This document shows positions 18,198 to 26,444 of a stretch of DNA of 64,000 nucleotides, one piece after another. The notes under the pieces were generated by a model. It saw only the letters and a program-made list of their open reading frames with translations, had not been told where the DNA came from and ran no database searches. Source of the stretch: Flavobacterium oncorhynchi (GTDB taxonomy: Bacteria; Bacteroidota; Bacteroidia; Flavobacteriales; Flavobacteriaceae); the NCBI RefSeq assembly GCF_002217355.1, contig NZ_MUHA01000025.1, positions 66,342 through 130,341 of the forward strand, given 5' to 3'. How positions within the stretch are numbered: the first letter of the stretch is position 1; each line of letters starts with the position of its first letter. A program made the translations under genes and the position numbers.

Positions 18198-18314
18198 TTA
18201 TCCTTGTCTTTGTTTAAATCTAGGATTCTTTTTGTTTATTACGTACAATCTCCCTTTTCTACGCACGATAATGCACTCGGCACTTCTCTTTTTTACTGAT
18301 GCTCTAACTTTCAT
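18198..18314 (-). CDS. rpmJ: 50S ribosomal protein L36 (zinc-free form)
   Basis: A 38-codon gene reads MKVRASVKKRSAECIIVRR at the start and ends in NPRFKQRQG, the L36 signature. Of the zinc ligands of canonical L36 (Cys, Cys, Cys, His) only one cysteine remains; the others are Ser, Asn and Phe, so this is the C-minus form. It lies between infA and rpsM, its standard place. Confidence 0.97.
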   Translation of the reverse strand: MKVRASVKKRSAECIIVRRKGRLYVINKKNPRFKQRQG

Positions 18315-18326
18315 AGTGAATATCCT

Positions 18327-18542
18327 TTAATATCGATAAGTAATTCTTGCTTTTGACAAATCGTAAGGACTCATTTCTAGTTTCACTTTATCACCAGGTA
18401 ATAACTTGATATAATGCATACGCATTTTTCCAGAAATATGAGCAATTACAATATGTCCATTTTCTAACTCCACACGGAACATCGCATTTGATAATGCTTC
18501 AATGATTGATCCGTCTTGTTCTATTGCTGATTGTTTTGCCAT
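18327..18542 (-). CDS. infA: Translation initiation factor IF-1
   Basis: The 71-residue protein is a single OB fold with the family motifs SNAMFRVELENGHIVIAHISGKMRMHYIKLLPGD. IF-1 blocks the A site during initiation. It lies 7 bases after secY. Neither map nor adk separates secY and infA here; adk is found at 59913-60485. Confidence 0.99.
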   Translation of the reverse strand: MAKQSAIEQDGSIIEALSNAMFRVELENGHIVIAHISGKMRMHYIKLLPGDKVKLEMSPYDLSKARITYRY

Positions 18543-18549
18543 AAATATA

Positions 18550-19896
18550 TTAAGCTACTGCTTTTCTATTTTTACCAGTCTTCATTAAACCATCATAATG
18601 CTTGTTTAACAAGTATGAATTGATTTGTTGAATAGTATCTATTGCAACTCCAACCATAATTATTAATGAGGTACCTCCAAAAAACATTGCCCAAGATTGT
18701 TGTACATCCATAATACTTACAACAATAGCTGGGAACACAGCAATCAAAGCAAGGAATAAAGATCCTGGGAAAGTTATTAAAGACATCACTTTATCTAGAA
18801 ACTCAGAAGTTTCAGCTCCTGGACGAACGCCCGGAATAAAACCACCGCTTCTCTTTAAATCATCAGCCATCTTGTTAGTAGGTACGGTAATCGCAGTATA
18901 AAAGAATGTAAATACAATAATTAAAGTTGCAAAAACAAAATTATACCAAAAACCAAACATATTACTAAATGCACCAACAATTGATTGTGATGTATCTGAT
19001 TTAGACAATCCAGCTACAGCTGCAGGGATAAACATAATTGCCTGAGCAAAAATGATTGGCATAACTCCAGAAGCATTAAGCTTTAAAGGAATCCATTGTC
19101 TATTACCTCCTGCTAAATCTTGCTCATAATCACCAGTTGTTGTACGACGAGCGTATTGAACTGGGATTCTACGTACTGCCATTGTAAGCAATACACAAGA
19201 AATGATTACCAATAGCCACACAATAATTTCAATAACTAACAACATTGGACCTCCATTGTTATTGGTAACTCTCGTTGTAAACTCTTGTATAAAAGCTTGT
19301 GGTAAACGAGCTAGAATACCAACCATAATTAATAATGAAATTCCATTTCCAATACCTTTATCTGTAATTTTCTCACCAAGCCACATAGCAAAAATAGTAC
19401 CAGTTACTAAGATGATAACAGACGAGAACAAAAATTCAGGAGAATTAAAGCCTAGTAGAAATGCACTACTAGGCAGTGTTCTGTATAAATTATAGATATA
19501 AGTTGGACCTTGAACCAGTGTAATAGCTATAGTCAACCAACGAGTGATTTGATTAATCTTTTTTCTACCACTTTCTCCATCGTTCTGAAGTTTTTGCAAA
19601 TATGGAATCGCAATTCCCATTAACTGAACAACAATAGATGCAGAAATATAAGGCATAATACCTAAAGCAAAAACTGAAGCTTTAGAGAAAGCACCTCCTG
19701 TAAACATGTCTAGGATAGACCCTAAACCATTTTTAGTTTGTCCCGCTAAACCTGTTAATTGAGTTGCATCAATTCCAGGAAGCGTAACGTGTGCACCAAA
19801 ACGATATACTAAAAGCAACCCTAATGTAATTAAGATTCTGTTTTTCAGTTCTTCGATTTTCCAAACATTACTTATTGATTCAATAAATTTCTTCAT
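18550..19896 (-). CDS. secY: Protein translocase subunit SecY
   Basis: SecY is the channel of the Sec translocon. The 448-residue protein has ten hydrophobic segments and conserved loops (LGIMPYISASIVVQLM; GDYEQDLAGGNRQWIPLKLN; GGFIPGVRPGAETSEFLDKV). It is 13 bases downstream of rplO in the spc operon, as in most bacteria. Confidence 0.99.
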   Translation of the reverse strand: MKKFIESISNVWKIEELKNRILITLGLLLVYRFGAHVTLPGIDATQLTGLAGQTKNGLGSILDMFTGGAFSKASVFALGIMPYISASIVVQLMGIAIPYLQKLQNDGESGRKKINQITRWLTIAITLVQGPTYIYNLYRTLPSSAFLLGFNSPEFLFSSVIILVTGTIFAMWLGEKITDKGIGNGISLLIMVGILARLPQAFIQEFTTRVTNNNGGPMLLVIEIIVWLLVIISCVLLTMAVRRIPVQYARRTTTGDYEQDLAGGNRQWIPLKLNASGVMPIIFAQAIMFIPAAVAGLSKSDTSQSIVGAFSNMFGFWYNFVFATLIIVFTFFYTAITVPTNKMADDLKRSGGFIPGVRPGAETSEFLDKVMSLITFPGSLFLALIAVFPAIVVSIMDVQQSWAMFFGGTSLIIMVGVAIDTIQQINSYLLNKHYDGLMKTGKNRKAVA

Positions 19897-19909
19897 CTTA
19901 ATAGATAAG

Positions 19910-20362
19910 TTATATAGTTACAGCTTCTCCACCAGCAGCTTCAATAGCAGCTTTTGCAGTAGCAGTAAATTTGTGGGCAGTTACTTTTAATTTTGCTTTC
20001 AATTCTCCTCTACCTAAAATCTTAACGATCTCATTTTTGGTAGCTAGACGATTTGCTACGAAATCTGTCATAGAAACAGAATCAGTAATCACACCATTGT
20101 CTACTAACAATTGAAGCGTATCTAAATTAACACCTTCGTATTCTTTACGATTGATGTTTGTGAAACCAAACTTAGGCACACGTCTTTGAAGTGGCATTTG
20201 CCCTCCTTCAAAACCAATCTTTTTAGAATAACCAGAACGAGATTTTGCTCCTTTGTGACCTCTTGCAGCAGTGCCACCTTTTCCAGAACCTTCTCCTCTA
20301 CCTAATCTTTTATTTTGATTGTGTGTAGATCCTTCAGCAGGTTGTAAGTTACTTAAATTCAT
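19910..20362 (-). CDS. rplO: 50S ribosomal protein L15
   Basis: The 150-residue protein has the Gly/Arg-rich N-terminal extension (RLGRGEGSGKGGTAARGHKG) and the conserved GFEGGQMPLQRRVPKFGF block of L15. It lies between rpmD and secY. Confidence 0.99.
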   Translation of the reverse strand: MNLSNLQPAEGSTHNQNKRLGRGEGSGKGGTAARGHKGAKSRSGYSKKIGFEGGQMPLQRRVPKFGFTNINRKEYEGVNLDTLQLLVDNGVITDSVSMTDFVANRLATKNEIVKILGRGELKAKLKVTAHKFTATAKAAIEAAGGEAVTI

Positions 20363-20373
20363 AACAGTATTTG

Positions 20374-20556
20374 TTATTTAGCTTCTTCTACAGAAACTAA
20401 GTGTTTAACTTTGTTTATCATACCAAGGATAGCAGGATTTGACTCATGCTCCACAACTTGTCCCATTTTACGTAGACCTAAAGCTTCTAAACCTCTCTTT
20501 TGAGAAAGAGGACAGTTGATCTTGCTTCTTACTTGTTTTACTAATAATTTAGCCAT
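20374..20556 (-). CDS. rpmD: 50S ribosomal protein L30
   Basis: The 60-residue protein has the L30 signature (LGLRKMGQVVEHESNPAILGMI). It lies in spc-operon order between rpsE and rplO, with gaps of 11 bases on each side. Confidence 0.98.
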   Translation of the reverse strand: MAKLLVKQVRSKINCPLSQKRGLEALGLRKMGQVVEHESNPAILGMINKVKHLVSVEEAK

Positions 20557-20567
20557 AATTTCCTTGA

Positions 20568-21089
20568 TTAACCTTTAAAAACTTTTTCTAAAGAAACTCC
20601 TCTTTGTTTTGCAACAGTATGAGCGCTTCTCATTTGTAATAAAGCATCAAAAGTTGCTTTAACTACGTTATGCGGATTTGATGATCCTTGAGATTTTGAT
20701 AATACGTCGTGAATACCTACTGATTCAAGAACTGAACGAACAGCTCCACCAGCAATAACTCCTGTACCATGAGAAGCAGGAATTAAGAATACACGTGCAC
20801 CACCAAATTTTCCTTTTTGTTCGTGAGGAACAGATTGTCCATTCAAAGGAATTTTTACTAAATTTTTCTTAGCATCTTCTACTGCTTTCGCAATTGCTTC
20901 AGAAACGTCTTTAGATTTTCCTAATCCATGACCAACTACTCCATTTTCATCACCTACAACTACAATAGCAGAAAAACCGAAAGCTCTACCACCTTTTGTA
21001 ACTTTAGTAACACGATTAACACTTACCAGACGATCTTTAAGTTCAAGACCACTTGGTTTTACCAATTCTACATTTTTGTATTTAGACAT
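20568..21089 (-). CDS. rpsE: 30S ribosomal protein S5
   Basis: The 173-residue protein has the double-stranded-RNA-binding-like N-domain (GGRAFGFSAIVVVGDENGVVG) and the C-domain block ASHGTGVIAGGAVRSVLE. S5 is involved in decoding fidelity. It lies 6 bases after rplR. Confidence 0.99.
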   Translation of the reverse strand: MSKYKNVELVKPSGLELKDRLVSVNRVTKVTKGGRAFGFSAIVVVGDENGVVGHGLGKSKDVSEAIAKAVEDAKKNLVKIPLNGQSVPHEQKGKFGGARVFLIPASHGTGVIAGGAVRSVLESVGIHDVLSKSQGSSNPHNVVKATFDALLQMRSAHTVAKQRGVSLEKVFKG

Positions 21090-21095
21090 AATATA

Positions 21096-21446
21096 TTAGA
21101 ATTTAAGTCCAGCCGCTCTTGCGCCTTCTGCTAATGATTTAATACGACCGTGATATAAGTATCCACCTCTATCAAAAGTGATGGTTTCAATCCCAGCTTT
21201 TAACGCTTTCTCTGCAACTAATTTTCCAACAGCAGCAGCGATTTCAACGTTAGTACCTTTTCCTATTTCTTTTTCTCTTGAAGATGCAGCTAATATAGTA
21301 ACTCCATTTACATCATCAATAAGTTGAGCGTAAATTTCTTTATTACTTCTAAATACAGATAGTCTTGGGTTAGTAGCAGTACCACTAATCGATTTTCTAA
21401 TTCTGAATCTAATTCTCTGTCTTCTATCAGATTTTGTTAATGACAT
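21096..21446 (-). CDS. rplR: 50S ribosomal protein L18
   Basis: The 116-residue protein matches L18 (RIRKSISGTATNPRLSVFRS; TFDRGGYLYHGRIKSLAEGA), which binds 5S rRNA. It lies between rplF and rpsE. Confidence 0.99.
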   Translation of the reverse strand: MSLTKSDRRQRIRFRIRKSISGTATNPRLSVFRSNKEIYAQLIDDVNGVTILAASSREKEIGKGTNVEIAAAVGKLVAEKALKAGIETITFDRGGYLYHGRIKSLAEGARAAGLKF

Positions 21447-21457
21447 AATCTTATTTT

Positions 21458-22000
21458 TTAAGCTGATTTACCTGCTTTTCTTCTTAATACTTCACCCACA
21501 AATTTAACACCTTTTCCTTTGTATGGCTCAGGCTTACGGAAACCTCTGATTTTCGCAGCAACTTGACCTAAAAGTTGTTTATCAAATGATGTTAATTTTA
21601 CGATTGGGTTCTTACCTTTTTCAGATATCGTCTCTAAAGCTACTTCTGGAGCAATTTCTAAAACAATATTGTGAGAATATCCAAGAGCTAAATCTAATTT
21701 TTGACCTTGGTTTGAAGCTCTATAACCAACTCCAACTAATTCTAGTTCTTTAGTAAAACCTTCAGATACACCAACAATCATGTTATTGATCAATGATCTG
21801 TATAATCCGTGTTTTGCTCTTTGGTCTTTATGATCAGATGATCTTTCAACTGAAACTTGATCACCTTCAACTTTAACAGTTACGTCCGAAAACTCCTGAG
21901 TTAGTTGACCTTTTTTTCCTTTTACTGTAATAATACCTTCTTTAACTTCAACAGTTACACCAGCAGGGATTACAATTGGGCTTTTACCTATTCTTGACAT
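21458..22000 (-). CDS. rplF: 50S ribosomal protein L6
   Basis: The 180-residue protein has the L6 start (MSRIGKSPIVIPAGVTV) and the C-terminal rRNA-binding block IRGFRKPEPYKGKGVKFVGE. It lies 18 bases after rpsH. Confidence 0.99.
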   Translation of the reverse strand: MSRIGKSPIVIPAGVTVEVKEGIITVKGKKGQLTQEFSDVTVKVEGDQVSVERSSDHKDQRAKHGLYRSLINNMIVGVSEGFTKELELVGVGYRASNQGQKLDLALGYSHNIVLEIAPEVALETISEKGKNPIVKLTSFDKQLLGQVAAKIRGFRKPEPYKGKGVKFVGEVLRRKAGKSA

Positions 22001-22018
22001 CTTATCTAGTGTTTAAAA

Positions 22019-22417
22019 TTAGTATACGTAACAAATTACCTCACCACCTACATTTAACTGCTTAGCTTGTTTTCCAGTCATCAAACCTTTTGATGTAGAA
22101 ACAATAGCAATTCCTAATCCATTAAGGATTCTAGGTAATTTGGCAGCACCAGCATACTTACGTAAACCTGGTTTACTAATTCTTTGGATATCTTTAATTA
22201 CAGGCTCTTTAGTATCTTTATCGTACTTTAAAGCAATTTTGATAGAACCTTGAACAGTGTTCGTTTCAAATTTGTAACTCAAGATATAACCTTGATCAAA
22301 TAAGATCTTAGTTATTTCTTTTTTAAGATTAGAAGCTGGAATTTCAACAACTTTGTGGTTTGCAGCCACAGCGTTACGAACTCTAGTCAAATAATCTGCA
22401 ATAGGATCTGTATACAT
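22019..22417 (-). CDS. rpsH: 30S ribosomal protein S8
   Basis: S8 binds helix 21 of 16S rRNA. I place the start at the ATG at 22417 (MYTDPIADYLTRVRNAVAAN), giving 132 residues as is usual. The reading frame stays open for 12 more codons upstream, but those codons run through the arm of a 10-bp hairpin (22442-22465) and do not look like S8. The C-terminal block GLGIAIVSTSKGLMTG is canonical. It has its own putative promoter at 22498-22529, unusual for a mid-operon gene. Confidence 0.97.
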   Translation of the reverse strand: MYTDPIADYLTRVRNAVAANHKVVEIPASNLKKEITKILFDQGYILSYKFETNTVQGSIKIALKYDKDTKEPVIKDIQRISKPGLRKYAGAAKLPRILNGLGIAIVSTSKGLMTGKQAKQLNVGGEVICYVY

Positions 22418-22441
22418 ATGTATTTGATTGCGATTATGGTT

Positions 22442-22465
22442 TTCGGGAGACACCCGTCTCCCGAA
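22442..22465 (-). promoter_or_regulatory. 10-bp hairpin in the rpsH leader
   Basis: A perfect 10-bp GC-rich stem (22442-22451 with 22456-22465) with a 4-base loop lies 25 bases before the rpsH start. No T-run follows, so it is unlikely to be a terminator. It would be in the leader of transcripts from the promoter at 22498-22529 and could serve regulation or mRNA processing. Confidence 0.6.
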
Positions 22466-22497
22466 CCTTTAATCAATTAAAATTATTTTTTGGTTTG

Positions 22498-22529
22498 CAA
22501 AAGTAATAACTTATTGCGAGATTACCAAG
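22498..22529 (-). promoter_or_regulatory. Putative internal promoter before rpsH
   Basis: TACTTTTG (22498-22505) is preceded after 20 bases by CTTG (22526-22529) on the minus strand. The -33 box overlaps the last codons of rpsN. It would drive rpsH and the rest of the spc and alpha genes. Confidence 0.55.
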
Positions 22530-22791
22530 ATGCTTTTTTTACTCCAGGAATTAACCCATTATTAGCCATCTCACGGAAAGTTACACGTGAAATACCGAAT
22601 TGACGGATATAACCTCTTGGTCTACCTGTTAATTTACAACGATTGTGCAAACGAACTGGTGAAGCATTTTTAGGTAATTTTTGTAAGCCTTCATAATCTC
22701 CAGCTTCTAATAAAGCTTTTCTTTTTTCAGCGTACTTAGCTACCGTTTTCTCTCTTTTAACCTCGCGGGCTTTCATTGATTCTTTAGCCAT
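22522..22791 (-). CDS. rpsN: 30S ribosomal protein S14 (long, zinc-free form)
   Basis: The 89-residue protein is the long S14 form with only one cysteine (HNRCKLTGRPRGYIRQFGI); the short zinc form (about 61 residues) has two CxxC pairs. The final SRVTFREMANNGLIPGVKKASW is canonical. It starts 3 bases after rplE. Confidence 0.99.
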   Translation of the reverse strand: MAKESMKAREVKREKTVAKYAEKRKALLEAGDYEGLQKLPKNASPVRLHNRCKLTGRPRGYIRQFGISRVTFREMANNGLIPGVKKASW

Positions 22792-22794
22792 GTC

Positions 22795-23346
22795 TTAATT
22801 CTTTTTAAAAGGTAATCCTAATTCAGCCAATAATGACTTTGCTTCCTTGTCTGTTTTTGCAGTAGTAACAAATGTAATATCCATTCCTGAAATTTTGTTT
22901 ACTTTGTCAATATCAATTTCTGGGAAAATGATTTGCTCTAAAACTCCAAGATTGTAGTTACCTCTTCCGTCGAAACCTGTAGCTTTGATACCACTAAAAT
23001 CTCTAACACGTGGTAAAGCAGAAGTAATAAGTCTATCTAAAAACTCATACATTCTTTCACCGCGCAAAGTAACTTTTGCTCCAATAGGCATCCCTTTTCT
23101 CAATTTGAATGACGCAACGTCTTTCTTTGAAATTGTAGATACTGCTTTTTGTCCAGTGATCTTTGTCAACTCATCAACCGCATAGTCAATAAGTTTTTTA
23201 TCAGATACAGCTGCACCAACTCCACGGCTCAAAACGATTTTTTCAAGTTTAGGAACTTGCATTACGTTTGTATATCCGAACTCTTCTTTAAGAGCAGAGA
23301 TTACTCTACTCTTATATTCTTCTTTTAGTCTAGGTGTATATGCCAT
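22795..23346 (-). CDS. rplE: 50S ribosomal protein L5
   Basis: The 183-residue protein matches L5 (NVMQVPKLEKIVLSRGVGAA; RDFSGIKATGFDGRGNYNLG), which binds 5S rRNA and contacts P-site tRNA. It lies 2 bases after rplX. Confidence 0.99.
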   Translation of the reverse strand: MAYTPRLKEEYKSRVISALKEEFGYTNVMQVPKLEKIVLSRGVGAAVSDKKLIDYAVDELTKITGQKAVSTISKKDVASFKLRKGMPIGAKVTLRGERMYEFLDRLITSALPRVRDFSGIKATGFDGRGNYNLGVLEQIIFPEIDIDKVNKISGMDITFVTTAKTDKEAKSLLAELGLPFKKN

Positions 23347-23348
23347 TA

Positions 23349-23663
23349 CTATAGTACTTGATTAGATTTTTTTGAAAATCTTACTTTCTTATCTCCTTCT
23401 ACTCTAATACCTACTCTAGTTGTTTCCTTAGTTTTAGGATCAATTAGAGAAATGTTAGAAATTTGAATAGAAGCTTCTTTCTTAACGATACCACCTTGAG
23501 GGTTTTTAGCACTTGGTTTTGTATGTTTCGAAACCATGTTTACACCTTCAACTATCGCTTTATTTTTCTCACGGTAAACACGTAAAACTTTACCTTCAGC
23601 ACCTTTATGGTCTCCAGCAATAACTCTTACGATATCTCCTGATTTTATTTTTAGCTTTATCAT
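23349..23663 (-). CDS. rplX: 50S ribosomal protein L24
   Basis: The 104-residue protein has the N-terminal KOW motif (KSGDIVRVIAGDHKGAEGKV) and the NPQGGIVKKEASIQISNI block of L24, an early assembly protein near the exit tunnel. Confidence 0.99.
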   Translation of the reverse strand: MIKLKIKSGDIVRVIAGDHKGAEGKVLRVYREKNKAIVEGVNMVSKHTKPSAKNPQGGIVKKEASIQISNISLIDPKTKETTRVGIRVEGDKKVRFSKKSNQVL

Positions 23664-23674
23664 CTTAAAACGAA

Positions 23675-24043
23675 TTAAAGCACTTCTGGTGCTAATGATA
23701 CAATTTTCATGAATTGTTTTTCACGAAGTTCTCTTGCTACCGGACCAAAAACACGAGTTCCTCTCATTTCCCCTGCAGCGTTCAAAAGAACACATGCATT
23801 GTCATCGAAACGAATATAAGAACCATCAGCTCTTCTCACTTCTTTTTTGGTACGTACAACAACTGCAGTTGAAACAGCTCCTTTTTTCACGTTTCCGTTT
23901 GGAGTTGCATCTTTAATAGATACTACAATCTTGTCACCAACAGAGGCATACCTTCTTTTGGTACCTCCTAAAACACGGATAGTTAAAACTTCTTTTGCTC
24001 CCGTGTTATCTGCTACTTTTAGTCTTGATTCCTGTTGTACCAT
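23675..24043 (-). CDS. rplN: 50S ribosomal protein L14
   Basis: The 122-residue protein matches L14 (MVQQESRLKVADNTGAKEVL; FDDNACVLLNAAGEMRGTRV). It sits at the subunit interface and starts 2 bases after rpsQ. Confidence 0.99.
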   Translation of the reverse strand: MVQQESRLKVADNTGAKEVLTIRVLGGTKRRYASVGDKIVVSIKDATPNGNVKKGAVSTAVVVRTKKEVRRADGSYIRFDDNACVLLNAAGEMRGTRVFGPVARELREKQFMKIVSLAPEVL

Positions 24044-24045
24044 AA

Positions 24046-24306
24046 TTATTTAGCTCTTTCTAAGATTTCAACTAATCTCCAACATTTTGTTTTACTTAAA
24101 GGACGCGTTTCGCTAATTCTTACAGTATCTCCAATGTTACAGTCGTTTGTTTCGTCGTGTGCAACATATTTCTTAGTTTTCAACACGAACTTACCGTATA
24201 ATGGGTGTTTTACTCTTCTTACTTCCGAAATAACGATAGATTTATCCATCTTATTTGAAGTAACAACACCTATTCTTTCTTTTCTTAAATTTCTTTTTTC
24301 TTCCAT
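24046..24306 (-). CDS. rpsQ: 30S ribosomal protein S17
   Basis: The 86-residue protein is an OB-fold S17 (RIGVVTSNKMDKSIVISEVR; CNIGDTVRISETRPLSKTK). It lies 17 bases after rpmC. Confidence 0.99.
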   Translation of the reverse strand: MEEKRNLRKERIGVVTSNKMDKSIVISEVRRVKHPLYGKFVLKTKKYVAHDETNDCNIGDTVRISETRPLSKTKCWRLVEILERAK

Positions 24307-24323
24307 CTTTCAGCAGAATACAA

Positions 24324-24515
24324 TTATTGTAACTCTCTTTTAGTTAACTCTGTAGCCAATCTTGCAACTGTTCTTCTAACGCTTCTAATTTGAAGTGGGT
24401 TAGCAATTGGAGAAATAGCATGAGCCATTTTTAGGTCAGCATATACTTTCTTAGTTTGACTAAGCTTTTCTTGCAACTCCGCTGCAGAAAGATCTTTTAT
24501 TTCTGATTGTTTCAT
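24324..24515 (-). CDS. rpmC: 50S ribosomal protein L29
   Basis: The 63-residue helical-hairpin protein matches L29 (MKQSEIKDLSAAELQEKLSQ; NPLQIRSVRRTVARLATEL). It lies near the tunnel exit, between rplP and rpsQ in gene order. Confidence 0.98.
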   Translation of the reverse strand: MKQSEIKDLSAAELQEKLSQTKKVYADLKMAHAISPIANPLQIRSVRRTVARLATELTKRELQ

Positions 24516-24527
24516 AATAAATATAAA

Positions 24528-24953
24528 TTATGCTTCGAAATCTCTAGCAACGACGAATTTAGTTTTTACTGGAAGTTTCTGAGCTGCAAGACGTAAAGCC
24601 TCTTTTGCAACTGATAACGGAACTCCTCCAACTTCAAACATAATTCTTCCTGGTTTAACAACAGCAGCCCAATACTCAACTGCTCCTTTACCTTTACCCA
24701 TACGTACTTCAAGAGGTTTCTTAGTGATAGGTTTGTCTGGAAATATTTTAATCCATAATTGTCCCTCTCTCTTCATGTAACGAGTTGCAGCGATACGCGC
24801 AGCTTCGATTTGACGAGAAGTCAAGAACATTCCATCTTCATGTACAGATTTAATACCAAACATTCCATTAGAAAGTTCATGCCCTCTTTGAGAGTTACCT
24901 TTCATTTTACCTTTTTGTACCTTACGGTATTTTGTTCTTTTAGGCTGTAACAT
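24528..24953 (-). CDS. rplP: 50S ribosomal protein L16
   Basis: The 141-residue protein matches L16 (MLQPKRTKYRKVQKGKMKGN; GKGKGAVEYWAAVVKPGRIM), which helps position A-site tRNA. It follows rpsC by 19 bases. Confidence 0.99.
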   Translation of the reverse strand: MLQPKRTKYRKVQKGKMKGNSQRGHELSNGMFGIKSVHEDGMFLTSRQIEAARIAATRYMKREGQLWIKIFPDKPITKKPLEVRMGKGKGAVEYWAAVVKPGRIMFEVGGVPLSVAKEALRLAAQKLPVKTKFVVARDFEA

Positions 24954-24972
24954 TTTTCTTTAGTTTAAAAAT

Positions 24973-25734
24973 TTACTTTCTTTTACGAGCGTCTGGTTTA
25001 CCACCTTTGTTAAAAGGTTTTCTATCTCCTCTTGGAGAATCTCCACCTTTACCACCACCAGTTCCAGATTGTTTTTTATCCATTCCTGCAAGTGGAGAAA
25101 GATCTCTCTTTCCGTAAACCTCACCTTTCATGATCCACACTTTGATACCCATTCTACCGTAAGTAGTGTGAGCTTCAGCCAAAGCATAGTCAATATCAGC
25201 TCTGAAAGTTGATAGAGGAATTCTACCTTCTTTGAAACCTTCTGAACGCGCCATCTCAGCACCATTCAAACGACCAGAAATCAAAACTTTGATACCTTCA
25301 GCGTTCATACGCATAGAAGCAGCAATAGCCATTTTGATTGCACGTCTGTAAGAAATACGGCTTTCGATTTGACGAGCGATGCTTGTCGCCACAAGATAAG
25401 CATCTAACTCAGGTCTTTTGATTTCAAAGATGTTGATTTGAACCTCTTTGTCAGTAACTTTCTTAAGTTCTTCTTTTAACTTGTCTACCTCTTGTCCACC
25501 TTTTCCGATAATGATACCAGGTCTAGCAGTAGTGATAGTAACGGTTACAAGTTTCAAAGTTCTCTCGATGATTACTTTTGATACACTAGCTTTTGATAAA
25601 CGAGCATGGATATACTTTCTGATTTTGTGATCTTCGGCTAATTTATCACCGTAATCATTTCCACCATACCAGTTTGAGTCCCATCCTCTGATGATACCAA
25701 GTCTATTTCCAATTGGATTTGTCTTTTGTCCCAT
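24973..25734 (-). CDS. rpsC: 30S ribosomal protein S3
   Basis: The 253-residue protein has the KH domain (PGIIIGKGGQEVDKLKEELK) and the C-domain (EMARSEGFKEGRIPLSTFRA). Past residue 215 there is a low-complexity Gly/Lys/Arg tail of about 35 residues, common in Bacteroidota. S3 lines the mRNA entry channel. Confidence 0.99.
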   Translation of the reverse strand: MGQKTNPIGNRLGIIRGWDSNWYGGNDYGDKLAEDHKIRKYIHARLSKASVSKVIIERTLKLVTVTITTARPGIIIGKGGQEVDKLKEELKKVTDKEVQINIFEIKRPELDAYLVATSIARQIESRISYRRAIKMAIAASMRMNAEGIKVLISGRLNGAEMARSEGFKEGRIPLSTFRADIDYALAEAHTTYGRMGIKVWIMKGEVYGKRDLSPLAGMDKKQSGTGGGKGGDSPRGDRKPFNKGGKPDARKRK

Positions 25735-25739
25735 GCTGC

Positions 25740-26153
25740 TTAAGAATTGCTTTGTGTGTTATTGATAGCTCCAAGCACGATTGTAACGTGGTTAGAACGT
25801 TTTCTGATTCTGTGTGCACGACCTTGTGGAGCTGGACGAAGTCTTTTTAACATCATTCCACCATCTACTCTGATCTCTTTAACAAATAATCCAGCTTCTT
25901 CTAAATTACCTTCACTATTTTTTTGCTCCCAGTTGTTGATTGCAGATAACAATAGTTTTTCTAATTTTCTTGAAGCTTCTTTAGAACTGAATCTTAAAAT
26001 GTTAAGTGCTCTTTCTACCTTCTGACCTCTTACCAAGTCCGCTACTAAGCGCATTTTTCTAGGTGAAGTAGGGCAGTTATTCAATTTTGCGAAAGCAATA
26101 GACTTATTAGCCTCTTTTCTCGCATCTGCTGTTTCTCTTTTACGAACTCCCAT
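25740..26153 (-). CDS. rplV: 50S ribosomal protein L22
   Basis: The 137-residue protein matches L22 (CPTSPRKMRLVADLVRGQKV) and has the tunnel-lining loop and C-terminal block KRLRPAPQGRAHRIRKRSNH. The N-terminus is about 20 residues longer than in E. coli. Confidence 0.99.
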   Translation of the reverse strand: MGVRKRETADARKEANKSIAFAKLNNCPTSPRKMRLVADLVRGQKVERALNILRFSSKEASRKLEKLLLSAINNWEQKNSEGNLEEAGLFVKEIRVDGGMMLKRLRPAPQGRAHRIRKRSNHVTIVLGAINNTQSNS

Positions 26154-26159
26154 TGCTTC

Positions 26160-26438
26160 TTATTTTTTACCTTTATTTTTTGCTCCAGCATGACCTCTAA
26201 AAGATCTAGTTGGTGAAAACTCTCCTAATTTGTGACCTACCATGTTTTCTGTTACGTAAACTGGTACAAATTGACGACCGTTATGAACTGCGATAGTTTG
26301 CCCAACGAAATCTGGAGTAATCATTGAAGCTCTAGACCAAGTCTTAACAACTGCATTTTTACCACTTTCTACGTTTTCTTGAACTTTCTTGTCTAATTTA
26401 TAATGAACGAAAGGTCCTTTTTTTAATGAACGTGCCAT
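26160..26438 (-). CDS. rpsS: 30S ribosomal protein S19
   Basis: The 92-residue protein matches S19 (MARSLKKGPFVHYKLDKKV; GHKLGEFSPTRSFRGHAG), which pairs with S13 in the 30S head. Confidence 0.99.
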   Translation of the reverse strand: MARSLKKGPFVHYKLDKKVQENVESGKNAVVKTWSRASMITPDFVGQTIAVHNGRQFVPVYVTENMVGHKLGEFSPTRSFRGHAGAKNKGKK

Positions 26439-26444
26439 ATCTTA

